From contig CP154957.1 in assembly GCA_039621445.1 (NCBI GenBank), positions 39,092,654 to 39,156,653 of the forward strand: a stretch of DNA of 64,000 nucleotides. The letters are read 5' to 3'. How positions within the stretch are numbered: position 1 is the stretch's first letter; each line of letters starts with the position of its first letter. This stretch comes from Euglena gracilis. Lineage: Eukaryota; Euglenida; Euglenophyceae; Euglenales. Under the pieces are notes generated by a model. It had not been told where the DNA came from, did not search any database, and was given only the letters and a program-made list of their open reading frames with translations. The position numbers and the translations under genes were made by a program. Below, in pieces: positions 1 to 10,038 of this stretch.

Positions 1-72
1 TTGTTTCATGACTTTCGGGGGGGAATAGTTTGCTGCGCTTTTTTTTTCCATTGCATAGCGTTCCTTGTATTC

Positions 73-273
73 TTATTCGGTCGTTTCGCCTCTGACACAA
101 TGATTGTCGGATCGTCCATTCATTTTCAAGTTTGTTTCGCCGGCTCCATCAGGTTCCTCGATGTCGGAGGGGACTAATTTCAGCTGACCAGGGCAGGCTT
201 GGTATGGTGCCGAGCCTGAGAAACCATTGGACTTATTGTTCAAGTCATCATTAACAATGCACATGATCCACAA
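73..273 (-). CDS. possible 3' terminal exon, unknown product
   Basis: An open minus-strand frame of 66 codons ends in a stop at the low-coordinate side. The translation is hydrophilic and of mixed composition (NNKSNGFSGSAPYQACPG, later EEPDGAGETNLKMNG), unlike the low-complexity frames that dominate the window. That is the only reason for listing it. No domain is recognised. The Met at the start may be internal, because the rest of the gene would lie at higher coordinates and no clear partner exon was found there. Chance openness is a real alternative. Confidence 0.22.
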   Translation of the reverse strand: MWIMCIVNDDLNNKSNGFSGSAPYQACPGQLKLVPSDIEEPDGAGETNLKMNGRSDNHCVRGETTE

Positions 274-1950
274 ATGCTGGGTGCAATTTTGAATTGAGCC
301 AGGTTGTTTTCAATCTGTGATCCAGGGCTGCAGGCCGTGTACATCAACCACATATTTTTTTAAGCCAAGAGCATGTTTATCCCACCTTAGCCGTAGTGGC
401 TTTGGCTAAACTGTGTAACAGCCACCACCTGGTGCACGCTACCTTTTTGAATGGTCATTTTTCAGACAGCATTTTCTGCCTCCAAAAATAGTTCACATAA
501 AAAAATCCGAAGCTTGACTTAATGAAAATGTAGTTTAGTTGCATATATTTTGTCCATCACAAGGTGCTCACCTTTTGTGTGAAGCCAGACAGTTGTTCTG
601 GTCATCTTGTCCCCCATGCCTGAATTGGTTCATACCGATGCAGTCAAGACAAAATCACAAGAAACAAAATGATGGGAAACCAGAGCGGTCTATAAGGGAT
701 GAATTTTTTTTCTGTTAAGGACCGCCCCTTAAGGACAGTCTTTAAGGCGTGAGGGCCAGCCAAGGGGAAGATTGGGGATCAAACAGGGCTGAAAATTAAA
801 AGGTCGAAAACCGCGTTTTTTTCCCCGATGTTTTGGGGTGGATGGATGGGGTTCACTTTTTCTCCCCGAAGTTGACCTGTTTTCAGCAAAATATGGTCCA
901 AAAAATGCCACAGTCAATATATCGCAATGTCTTTTTTGGCAATGAATGATGTTTTTACTGACAGATTCTTGTGTATGCAAAAGAACCAGCAGAATTCGCT
1001 GAGAAAGAGATATTCCCTGCATCATTCTTCTTCGGAAATCGAAATTGTCCAATCATTTTTCTCCATCACGTTTTCCAGTCATTTTTGGTTGCAACCATTC
1101 TGTGCGGGCGGTTTTTTTTTTAACAAGTTGCACACCATCTCCTCCTCCCCCCCCTCTTTTCTGCTGGGACGCGGACGGGGAGTGAGATGGACCGAGGACG
1201 TTAATCTCTTGGGGCAGCTGTTTAAACTCCCCCAATAGTATCCCTGGGAGGGGAATGAGGATATTCTTTGGGCATCCAAATCATTTGGGATGGGGTATGT
1301 TATTTGGGCAGTTTTTTTTTCAAGCTCAAAAGGATGCACCTTTAATGCACCTTTTCACATGATATCTGAATTTTTTTTGAGATGTTTGACGCTTTATTTG
1401 GCGTTGATGTTACCCCAGTTTCATTGCCCCAGTTCTGTTTTCCAAAATGTGCCTGCTGCTTTCGGAGGGAAACTGATGCCTGTTTGCCATGCCTGATTTC
1501 CTTCACACATGTCCGCCAGCAATTTCTTGGCCCGGGGCTTTGCTCCTCCCCCCTCCTGAGTTCCGGCCTGCCAGCCTGCTGTGCCGAGGTCCCCCGAGGA
1601 CCCCAACGCAGGGCTGTCGGGATGGCGGCGGCGCATGACAGCTGGGCATCTTTTTAAAGCGGAAGACCCAGGGAGGGTGGAGGGCCGGCCCCGGGGGCGG
1701 GGGTTCCGTGCAGGCTGGATTTCAAGGCGAGGCCTCTCCCCTCCCAGACCTGTCTGGGACCTGCCTGGGCAAGCACTTCAAGACACCCAGATCCAAACCC
1801 CGGCGGGGTGAGGGGGGGAACATGGCCAAGAGCCTGGGTTCGGCCAAGGAACTTCGGGCCCAAAGGCGCCGGAAGCCCAGAAAAGCCCATTTTGCATTTT
1901 AAGCAGTTTTTGGACCACAACCCCCCCCCCCCCTCCCGTGGATGGTGTGG
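274..1950. other. stretch without a supportable gene
   Basis: AT-richer to about 1480, then GC-rich. Several frames are open by chance on both strands, but none has a recognisable motif. At about 1742-1806 a short plus-strand frame follows a pyrimidine-rich stretch and ends before a good donor (CGGCGGGGTGAGG). A further frame from the ATG at 1821 starts with a very basic sequence (MAKSLGSAKELRAQRRRKPR). That could be the cytosolic tail of the membrane protein whose signal anchor starts near 2650, but I could not find a splice that joins them. Confidence 0.35.
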
Positions 1951-1959
1951 CCTGCCCCC

Positions 1960-2545
1960 CCAGCCCCCCCCGGGGGTAGTCAGGGATGGATGGGAAGCCT
2001 TTCGGTATGAAGGTAGGTGGAAGGGGGGGGTCCGGACCCCCCCCCCCCCCTCGGGGGGTATGGTGGTAGGGGGGGGTCCGGACCACCCCCCCCCCCCTAG
2101 ATGTTGGGAGGGGGGGTCCGGACCCCCCCACCCCCCCCTCCTTGACAGGTGCCAAAAATAGCAGAAAATTTTCTTCCGGCGCTGCGCGCCAGAAAGTGAG
2201 CAAAAACACCCCTTTTTTGCGGACTTTTGGACATATTGCCCTTTTTTTGATGTGTTGGTGTTTTCCCCCAAAAAATTGTTCAAAAAATTTCAAAAAATGA
2301 GCATTTTTGGATCGATTTTCAAAGAAAAATCAGGGATTTTTGACCGATTTTGACCCGATTTCCAGCCCTTTGCCCGTCCATGAAATCGAAAAATTTTCGG
2401 CCCCCCCTCAGTTTCGAGGTAGGAGGGGGGGGTCCGACCCCCCCCCCCCCCCCCCCCCCTCGGGCGGGGGGGCTCCGCCCCCCCCCCCCCCCCTCAAGGC
2501 TTCCCATCCATCCCTGGGGGTAGTGCCCAGGACTTGAGGGCACAC
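1960..2545 (+). repeat. dispersed repeat A, copy 1
   Basis: A block of C/G homopolymer runs, a hairpin-like GGCGCTGCGCGCC core near 2179, an A/T-rich centre (about 2190-2400) and the end motif CTTCCCATCCATCCCTGGGG. It recurs in inverted orientation at about 27820-28345. The inner parts of both copies, on either side of the shared centre, are closely similar, which shows a mobile or duplicated repeat and not a gene. Open frames here are repeat-derived. Confidence 0.75.
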
Positions 2546-2599
2546 CAAGACCCCGCTCACCTTCCCGGGTTGGTAAAATCCAGCCTTGTTCCGCGCCGG

Positions 2600-3117
2600 G
2601 CTGGGGGGGGGACCCCACCACGGGGGTCTCAAAGAGAAGCCCATTGACGGCGGTCAGCGCCCACGCCCTGTTCGCCGGGTGCGTCGCCCTCGCGCTGCTG
2701 CTGCTGGTCGCGGTCTCCGCCCTCGGCCCGCCCCGCCTCGGGCTGTCCCTCCTCCCCGGCCGCCCCAACCCCCCGCCCGCCCCCAACGCCTCTGCCCCCG
2801 CCCCGCCGCCCCTCCCCTCCGCCAACCGAAGCCGCCTCTCCACGGCCGTTCCCGCCATCGCGGTGCCGGCACCCCCACCGCCCCAACCCACTTCCGGAGG
2901 CCCGGCCTCCTCCGCTGTGACCAGCGTGGAGTTTCAGCCAGGGCCCCGGATGGGGAACATTCGGAGACCCGGTGTGAACCGCCCTGACCCAGCCATTGGC
3001 ATGTCAAAAGTCCCCCATTTCCTGTTCTTCGGCGTGCAAGGGGACCTGGCACGGCAGTTGATAATGAAGGCGAAGCCCGTGGTGCCTCTTTCCAGTGATG
3101 CCAGCCCCCTTCTGTGA
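2600..3117 (+). CDS. candidate exon: signal anchor and proline-rich stem
   Basis: The frame encodes a strong hydrophobic segment (LFAGCVALALLLLVAVSALG, about 2665-2727), followed by a long Pro/Ala-rich stretch and then a more ordinary segment containing SKVPHFLFFGVQGDLARQ. A single membrane anchor with a Pro-rich stem is typical of Golgi type II enzymes, which fits an N-terminal exon of the LicD-like gene downstream on the same strand. There is no in-frame ATG, so an earlier exon is required. The 3' limit is uncertain: a donor may sit before the stop, for example in TTCGGCGTGCAAG. Membership of the LicD gene is inference; a separate glycosyltransferase or sulfotransferase gene is possible. 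Confidence 0.38.
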
Positions 3118-3124
3118 CCCCCAG

Positions 3125-3240
3125 GGCAGTACTGGAATCGGCCAAACAGCCAGGGTAGTGGGTGGGGGGGGGTCGACCCCTGCACGGGGGGTGGGGGGGG
3201 GGGGGGGGGGTCGACCACCAGGCCTTCCCGTACAACCTGC
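3125..3240 (+). repeat. dispersed repeat B (GTCGACCCCC/ AACAGCCAGG block)
   Basis: Contains GGCCAAACAGCCAGGGTAGT followed by G-runs and GTCGACCCC. Inverted copies lie at about 38680-38780 (CACCACCCTGGCTGTTCGGC) and 53365-53425 (CACCACCCTGGCTGTTTGGC). Each is flanked by long C or G runs. Confidence 0.65.
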
Positions 3241-3807
3241 TTGACCCCCCTTCGGCCATCCCCCAAAAGGAACCTCAATTCTGGCACTTAGGGCCAGTCC
3301 CCTATGACTGTCAGGCGGTCCCTGCCCCGGAGTGTTTGTGGAGGAGGTGGACACTGTCCAGGGTCCGATCGAGGGCAGGGGTCCCCCCGTGACCGGTAGT
3401 CTGCCCTGGACTTTTGTGCAACTTCTGCATTTTTCCGCAATTTTCTGCAATTTTCATTTTTTTTAATTTTTTCCCTTGCCACAATTTTTCTGCATGAACT
3501 GGAGATGGGAGGCGAAATGAATCCGGCCATTCTTTCAACTTTTCACAAGGAAACCAGGTGCTTTTTTGTTATTCTGTTACAAATTTGCCAAATTTTGCAT
3601 ATTTTGACAAAACTTGGCAAATTCTGGCCTTTTTGGGGTTTCCCCCAATTTCTGCTGGGAAATAATTCAATTTGAAATTGAGAAATTGAAAAATCTCGCA
3701 TCCTGGACCAGATTTTACCTGGATGGACCAAAATCAGGGCAAGCACCCGCCTCCCAGGTGTCCCAGAGCACCACAGAGCACACCCCTGAAACACTGGGTC
3801 ATAAAAA

Positions 3808-4163
3808 ATGACTCCATTCCGCATTGGCTTGGACTGGGGGTACACTGGGGCGGCGAACCCTGTCGCCACCCCGGCACGGGACGCCCTCGTCGCAGAGCTG
3901 CAGCAGGCGGCTCGGCTTTTCCCGGCGGCGGACGTCGTGGCGTCGCGGCGCGGCCCAGCGTGCCGCTGGTGGCGGGACGGTCACCTCCTGCGCCTGGCGG
4001 CTGCCGCCCCCGCCCCAGACCCGGCGCTGCCCAATGCCTCCCGCTGCAACATGGCCCCCAGGCGGTTCGGGTCGGTGTCTGTGTTCCTCGTGTGTGTGGA
4101 TGTGGAGGAGGGCGTCGTCGGCTGCGTCGGCCACATTGGGTTTGGTCAGTCAGAGTTGGGGTA
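3808..4163 (+). CDS. candidate exon, GC-rich, unknown
   Basis: The open plus-strand frame from the ATG at 3808 reads as ordinary protein (RDALVAELQQAARLFPAADV, then WWRDGHLLRLAAAAPAPDPA), with amphipathic helix character and codon use like the other GC-rich exons of this locus. It could be part of the luminal region of the LicD-like gene. The ATG may be fortuitous, since the most convincing part starts near 3880. The 3' end runs into a GT-rich stretch where several donors are possible. Confidence 0.3.
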
Positions 4164-4250
4164 AACCTCTCTCTTCGAAATCAGTGTTCTTTTCTTACAT
4201 CGTCCTCCGCGATGAAGACGTTGTCGACGATGACGACGTTGTTGGGGTAA

Positions 4251-4252
<2 letters not shown>

Positions 4253-4312
<60 letters not shown>
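4253..4312 (+). repeat. (CT)n microsatellite
   Basis: About 60 bp of pure CT repeats. The flank GGGGTAAACCTCTCTC also occurs at 4158, about 85 bp upstream, so the microsatellite margin looks duplicated. It lies in a presumed intron. Confidence 0.97.
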
Positions 4313-4316
<4 letters not shown>

Positions 4317-4622
4317 ACGAGGGGTTGGCTGGGCGAAAGCTTCGTGGAACTACTCGGTGTGATCACGCACCCTGCAGGGCTCAGGGTAGCTCCGCGGACA
4401 CCACGTTCGACGCGTCCTTGGCAGCGTCCGAGTCGTTGCGTCTTGCTTGTCTTGAGGAGTCCAGACGGAGCCCCAGGCGTCTTACCCTGTTCACTTCGCC
4501 GTCTGGCAGGCGCGCTGGATCCGGATCGCTCTGGGGCACATAACTCCTTCTTGTTTGCCCAAGGGGAAGAAGCTCTGGTCACTGTCGACGTAGGACTGGT
4601 GGCGTTAGACAAGGGAGAGGGG

Positions 4623-4636
4623 GCTCTCTCTCTCTC

Positions 4637-4685
<49 letters not shown>

Positions 4686-4782
4686 GTGTGGGTGGGTGTG
4701 GGTGGTGTGTGTGTGTGTGTGTGGGTGGGTGTGTGTGTGGGTGTGTGTGGGTGTGTGTGGGTGGGGGTGGGTGGGGGGGGGT

Positions 4783-4859
<77 letters not shown>
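4623..4859 (+). repeat. compound (CT)n / (GT)n microsatellite
   Basis: A (CT)n tract (4623-4682, one CCCT interruption) runs directly into an imperfect and then pure (GT)n tract (to about 4858), with GGGTGGGG interruptions in the middle. Open frames across it encode Ser-Leu or Cys-Val dipeptide runs and are artefacts. Confidence 0.97.
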
Positions 4860-4861
<2 letters not shown>

Positions 4862-5250
4862 GAGAGAGGGTGAAGGTAGCGCTGAACGGGAATCCCAGAA
4901 ATCCTGTGGGAGGTAGGAGGGTCAATCGACCCACCTCTTCCCGTTTTTTTTTCTAGAGGTCAAAAATTTATTTTGTGCCGAAGTAATTTTCCCTGGCAAA
5001 GTGCTATGGCAGTATGGTGGATTGGGGTCCAAATCCAAATCCCCCTCACCTTCCCACCCTAAGTGGGGGGGGGATTGCTGGATGGTAATCCCTGGAAAAT
5101 CAAGGTCCACCAATCAGATTTGAGCAATCGTCAGCCAACGGGGCTTTGTTGATTTTGTTTTGTTTTCTTGTGCAATAATCTTTGAGTAGCTCGCCTCGCC
5201 TGCAGACAGAGACAGAAATGAAGATTTCACATTTTTGCCTTTGGGAAAGC

Positions 5251-5253
5251 ACG

Positions 5254-5322
<69 letters not shown>

Positions 5323-5334
5323 GCATGCATGCAC
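5251..5334 (+). repeat. (CA)n microsatellite
   Basis: About 65 bp of CA repeats edged by ACGC/ACGCATGCATGC variants on both sides. Presumed intronic. Confidence 0.97.
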
Positions 5335-5528
5335 ACATGCTCCTGCACTCGAATGCCTGCCTGAGAGTCCCCCATTCCTGTACCGTGTCGGGGCTGTCCA
5401 ACCCCCCGTGGTCCGCCGGTCACCGCCCTACCCCCAGCTCGCCATGAGCATGCATGCCAGGGGCCCCTCCAACGGCCGCCCGACGTCCTACGTCGGGGCA
5501 GCCACGTTTCCCAAGCACTGGACCCTGA

Positions 5529-5810
5529 CCATGTGACATCACGAAGGACCGAGGCCCAGGGGCCCAGGTGGAGCGTTGGGTGCCGGAGGGGTCTCTGCCG
5601 CGGACGTTTGAGTGGTGGCTGCGGCACGGGGACGCCCTCCGCGTCGTGACGGTGAACACCAGCGGGGTCCCCCGGGTGCGGGAGCGCGGCACGGTGTGCA
5701 ACTTCCTGACGATGCACTGGGCCGCGGAGGCGTTTCAGTTCCGTGCCGTTGTGGAGCCCGCCCAGTCCCCCGCACCGCCTGCCAGGGAGGACCATCGGCA
5801 TGCCGGTGGT
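5529..5810 (+). CDS. candidate exon upstream of LicD core
   Basis: After a stop at 5526 the frame opens and encodes convincing protein (PEGSLPRTFEWWLRHGDALR, VVTVNTSGVP, CNFLTMHWAAEAFQFRA). Likely acceptors are the AG dinucleotides at 5560 or 5567 in GGCCCAGGGGCCCAGGTGG. Near 5770-5860 a second frame becomes protein-like (GRTIGMPVVIFRGQEERHPP), so either a very short intron of about 40 bp (GTTGTGG...CTGCCAG) or a frameshift separates them. It probably belongs to the N-terminal luminal part of the LicD-like gene, because no stop or promoter-like break is seen before the LicD exons, but no family was recognised in this segment. Confidence 0.42.
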
Positions 5811-6320
5811 CATCTTCAGAGGGCAGGAAGAAAGGCACCCCCCCCCGCTGGGGTTCAGCAGAAAATACCATAGAATGGCCCAAAAGGGAGATGCAATTCC
5901 ACCTGATTCAATTCTCAGTCTTGCCCACCCTGCTTATTCCATAGTCTTTCGCCACAGTGTTCATTTTTTTCAGCGAAGGCAGAGCCGTTTTTTTCCCTTC
6001 TGCAACAGGTTTGATGATAAAACCCAGAGCCTTGAAAGGTGCTGTACCGGTGCTAAACGGTGTGATGGATGGATGGAGAGCACGGAAGTAGTCCAAGGAG
6101 GAGGATATCCATCAGGTTAGGAACAGAGCCCCCCCCCCCCATACTTCCAAGGAAGAGCTCCGCACCGACAGCACAGAGGCAACGGCAACGGTATGAGGTG
6201 GCCGGCAACGGTATGGCAGCCCGCCAGCCCACCAGAGCGTTGCCAACCACGCCATAGCCGTTGCCGCTCACCCCCCCCCCCCGTCTCGTCATCCCCTCCC
6301 CCCCCCCCTGCCACACACAG

Positions 6321-9300
6321 TCTGGCATGGCGGCGGGGCGGCCGCCGCCCCAGCGGGGCGGTGGTGTGGCCGACCTGCGCCAAGAACGCCCAGTCCTGCC
6401 GCCAGGCAGAGCCCACCGCCCCGCCGACTGACGGGCCAGGTGTGCTGTGCCCACGCCATCCGCCAGGCGCTCTCCGACCTGCGGGCGGCGGCCCAGCGGC
6501 ATGGGCAGCACCCAGGCTGCCATTGGGTGGCCCCCCCATTCCCAATGCCGAAGTAATTGGTCGGGCTCACCCTCCCGAGGTCAGTGGTTGAACTGGCACA
6601 CCCGGGCTACCCATGAGCAGCCTGCCGGCAGCTGTTTCTCATCGCTGGTACACTGTTGGGGGCGGCGCGGAACCAGCGGGTCATCCCCTGGGACACCGAC
6701 AGCGACGTTGCCCTGGCGGGTCTGCCCTCTCTCTTGGGTTGCCATGGAGCATGAACTGTAACCATGGCTTGCACAACTCTGATTATGTGAATGGTGTACC
6801 AGCAGGCTGCATGGTTGTTTGGATTGGGTGGCCGACTTTCCTCCTTTTTTTTCTTCATGAGACCCTCCATATCATTTTTGGGGGGTCTCATCTCAGCCCA
6901 CCATTTCTGCCCATTTTTTCGATCCCCTCTTTTTTCACATTTTTGACTGCAGGCTCTACTAACATTTCACGCTTTTGCCTTTTCTCCCGAATGTTTAGAG
7001 AAAAGGACCTCCCACCCACCTGACCTTATACATATTGCCGAAATGCTTTTTCTGGTGTTTTCTTTTTTTTGGATTTGTCCTGAAAAAAAGTCCCCAGATC
7101 CATCGTATTTTTCAGATATTGACCTAAAAAACCCTTTAAAAACCCAAAGACCAAAAAACCTCAAAGTTTCCCAGAAAAGTTGTGAGTCCCAGGTTGCATT
7201 AATTTTTATCTTGGATTAAGGCACGCTCCTGATTTGCCATGCATGGGGTCCCAAATGTCCAGTGAGATGAAATATACTCTGCCAAGATCGGCTTTGATTT
7301 TTCACCAGTTCGTACCAAATCACCAAATCTGGACTTTGGTGCTGGTCAGCATGCGTGTTTCACTGGTCGCATTCAGTTCTGTCAAACTGCTCCTCCATAT
7401 AGTTGAGCACCAGATTTGGCTTTGTTCCATTGGACATCTTTTGTTCCTCTCTCAAACAGACAACAACTGGTTCGGGTGGCTGGACAAGATGGTGCCCAAC
7501 AAGTACATGATCACCCAACAGATGCACATGTGCCGCGGCGAGGTCCTGCATCCATGCGGAAGCTTCACACTGAGGTTGGAGATGGTCATGACTCAGGGTT
7601 TCACCTGAGAAATCGGCAGGGTGCCCAGTGCTGGCCGACTTGCCAGGGTCCTCAGTGCTCGCCCGCCTGACAGTTTCCCCAGTTGGTCTGCATTGGCAAA
7701 GTCTCTTGGGGGGCACAGCATTGTTCCCCCAGCCTCCAGGGCTCGGGGCCTCCCGCCACGTGCCCGTTCTTCCATCGGCTGTACCCGGTCTGGCCGTATC
7801 GGTTTCACCCGCCTCACCTGGCCGCCGACATCCAAGACCGGCTGGAGTTCCTCCACCTCTACGGCAGCCAGGTTTCTTTTTACCCCATGCCCAACGACCC
7901 CCCCCCCTGCTTGGCGGACACCTTCTCAGAGGTTTGGCCAGATTACAGGCCCGGTGCAAAGCTTCGGCGTCCGAAAATTTTGAGCCCAAAAATCAGCCAA
8001 ATATTGGCCAAAATCCCATTTTTGTCAAAATTGCATAAAATTTTCGACGCAAAGTGCTGGAAGGAATTTTGACCTTTTTGTTGGACCGCAACCCCCCAAA
8101 AACCCAACGGGTTCCAGGCACCTGCCAACTATTTTTTTGACCCTTTGTCCAACAACCCGACCCCCCCCCGGTCAGTGGACGCCTTTTTGGTCACAACCCT
8201 ATGTCCGACAACTCCCTCCCCCCCAGTCGGAGGCAAAGTCGCACTGGGACTGGCATTTTCAAGCCCCCCACCTCCCTTAGGAGGCATAAACTGCCCAAAA
8301 ATTTAAACCCCCTCGAAACGGAAAAGGAAGCGGAAAAACGCTTCCTAAAACGGCCTGTTTTTTTTGAAGGTTTTAGAAGAGGTAACGATTTCGGCCATTT
8401 CTGATTGGATGTTTGGCTTGCCGTAACGAAGTTTTAGAATCTCCCAAAACAAGCTGGAATGCCACCTAAATTTTGAAATTTAGTGTAAATCAACGAAAAC
8501 CCTACAGAAATTTCAAAGACAGCAATAAAGTGCAAATACACACCTCATGTCGGCTGCCTCCACAGACAGAAGACGGCGAAACGAAACCCCTGCAAAGCGG
8601 GAAAAATAATAAACACAAAATACACAAATGTAACTGTATTTCTGTTAGATCTGATCCAGTTGGACTTCATGTAGTATCACGCATGTGTGTGTCGATGAAC
8701 CGGTATTCCGCTTCATTAGTCATTTTACTTTATTTTCTTAGTTATGCGGATGTCTTCCTTGTACGCAGGTATTTGCTATGTGTAGATTCTCCTTCTGTAT
8801 CTGTGTGCCGGACGGTCAGATGACATCATTGTTTGTTTGTCGATTTAGTAGTTTTTCAGCAACCTTTTGCTGGAACGCATTCACCTGATAATATGCTAAA
8901 AAATAAATTTCGGAAATCATGGAAGCGGTTTTCTGCTTCATCTGTTATACAGTCAAAATGGCCGAAAAATTTCTCATCCGATGTGTAACTCGAAAATTTT
9001 AGCTGGTTTTCACATCATTTTTCTGGCATTCTGGGTGACACTTCAGTCAATTCTATCATGGGCAATTTATGCCTCCTAAGCCTCCGGGAGTCGGGTTTTC
9101 GGTGGTGGTGCAATAGCACTCCCTCCCCCCTGCACTGGGGGCCCGACAATGGCCATTTTCAAGGGGAAACGGCCTGAGTCGGGCCCAAAATCGACCCCCC
9201 CCCCCGAGGTTGGTAAAACGAAGATTGTTGGCAGCCTCTACCTCAAGGCCGCGTACTCCCCCCAGCCCCATCCTGTCTTACGGGGCTTTGTGGTAAGTGC

Positions 9301-10038
9301 ACCGGGATTTGTTTGACATCCCGCCTCAAGCGGTCTTTCAACGCTGCCCCACTCCTGGCGGCAATTTGTGTGTGGCAATTTGTGAGTTTTCAAATGGACT
9401 TGGCTGACTTCACAATTGCAGTGGCCTCGACAGTGCAGTGTACGCAGTGGCAGCACGATGCAGTGCAGTGGCGGTGCAGCGCAGCGCATCGAAATGACAA
9501 CGCAGTGTGCTTTTGTTGGGGACTGGCAGCAGCAGTGTAGTGACAATGCAGTGTGTTGGCAGTGCCATGCAGTGCAAGTGCAGTGCCGTGCAGTGCCGTG
9601 CAGTGCAGTGAAGGCCTTGAGGGCTTCTTGTCATGAAGTGAGGACCTGCTCTGCAGAGTGGGATGAGAAAAGGAGACGCCCGATGGTGAGAAGTGCCCCC
9701 CCCCCCCCCGGAGAGGGGCTGCCCCCGACGTTATCACGGAGCGGCACCGGAAGTGCGTGCCCATCGTCCTCGAGGGGGAGGAGTTCTGCTCCCCCGGTCC
9801 CCCCGAGGCTGTTCTGCTGAAGGCCTACGGCGAGGGGTGGCGGCGTCCAGACAAGAATTTCACAACCCCGTTCCCCTATGGGGACCCGGCCGTCGTTCTC
9901 CCGGGACATGCGGAGTGGCCCCCGCTCTTCTTTCGGGAACAGAAAGCATACGACCCGAAGAAGCGCAAGTATTTCAACAGTCTGGAATTCCTCATGTCGA
10001 AATGCGGCCGAACCTCGAGCCGGAGCCTTGGGAAGTGA
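6321..10038 (+). CDS. LicD/FKRP-like phosphotransferase, core exons
   Basis: Five exons join in phase: about 6321-6526, 6632-6719, 7460-7574, 7733-7871 and 9715-10038 (TGA). The first gives HAIRQALSDLRAAAQRHG; the second gives the family signature LIAGTLLGAARNQRVIPWDT followed by DSDVAL, the Asp triad region of LicD/fukutin-type nucleotidyltransferases. The last exon carries LLKAYGEGWRRPDKNF, matching the usual LYG-x-W-R-P end motif of LicD domains. Splice sites are good (TTGTTCCTCTCTCAAACAG acceptor at 7459; CCAG|GTTTCT donor at 7872). Members transfer phosphocholine or ribitol/glycerol phosphate to glycans; in eukaryotes they are mostly Golgi type II proteins, which fits the anchor candidate near 2665. 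Start of the first listed exon is uncertain. Substrate cannot be told. Confidence 0.82.
9415..9612 (+). repeat. GCAGT-rich degenerate microsatellite
   Basis: Dense copies of GCAGT and GTGCAGTGCCGTGCA over about 200 bp, inside the last intron of the LicD-like gene. Open frames on both strands here are Gln/Cys/Ala or Thr/Leu/His biased and not believable. Confidence 0.8.

Noticed and set aside
1654-2293. Long minus-strand frames rich in Gly and Pro over repeat A
   Set aside because: They translate C/G runs of a dispersed repeat that also occurs inverted at 27.8 kb; no coding signal remains outside the repeat.
4181-4934. Frames with Ser-Leu, Cys-Val, Arg-Glu or His-Thr dipeptide runs
   Set aside because: Pure products of the CT and GT microsatellites.
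9238-9764. Cys/His-rich minus-strand frames resembling zinc-finger proteins
   Set aside because: They come from the GCAGT repeat; spacing of Cys and His is irregular and follows the period of the repeat.
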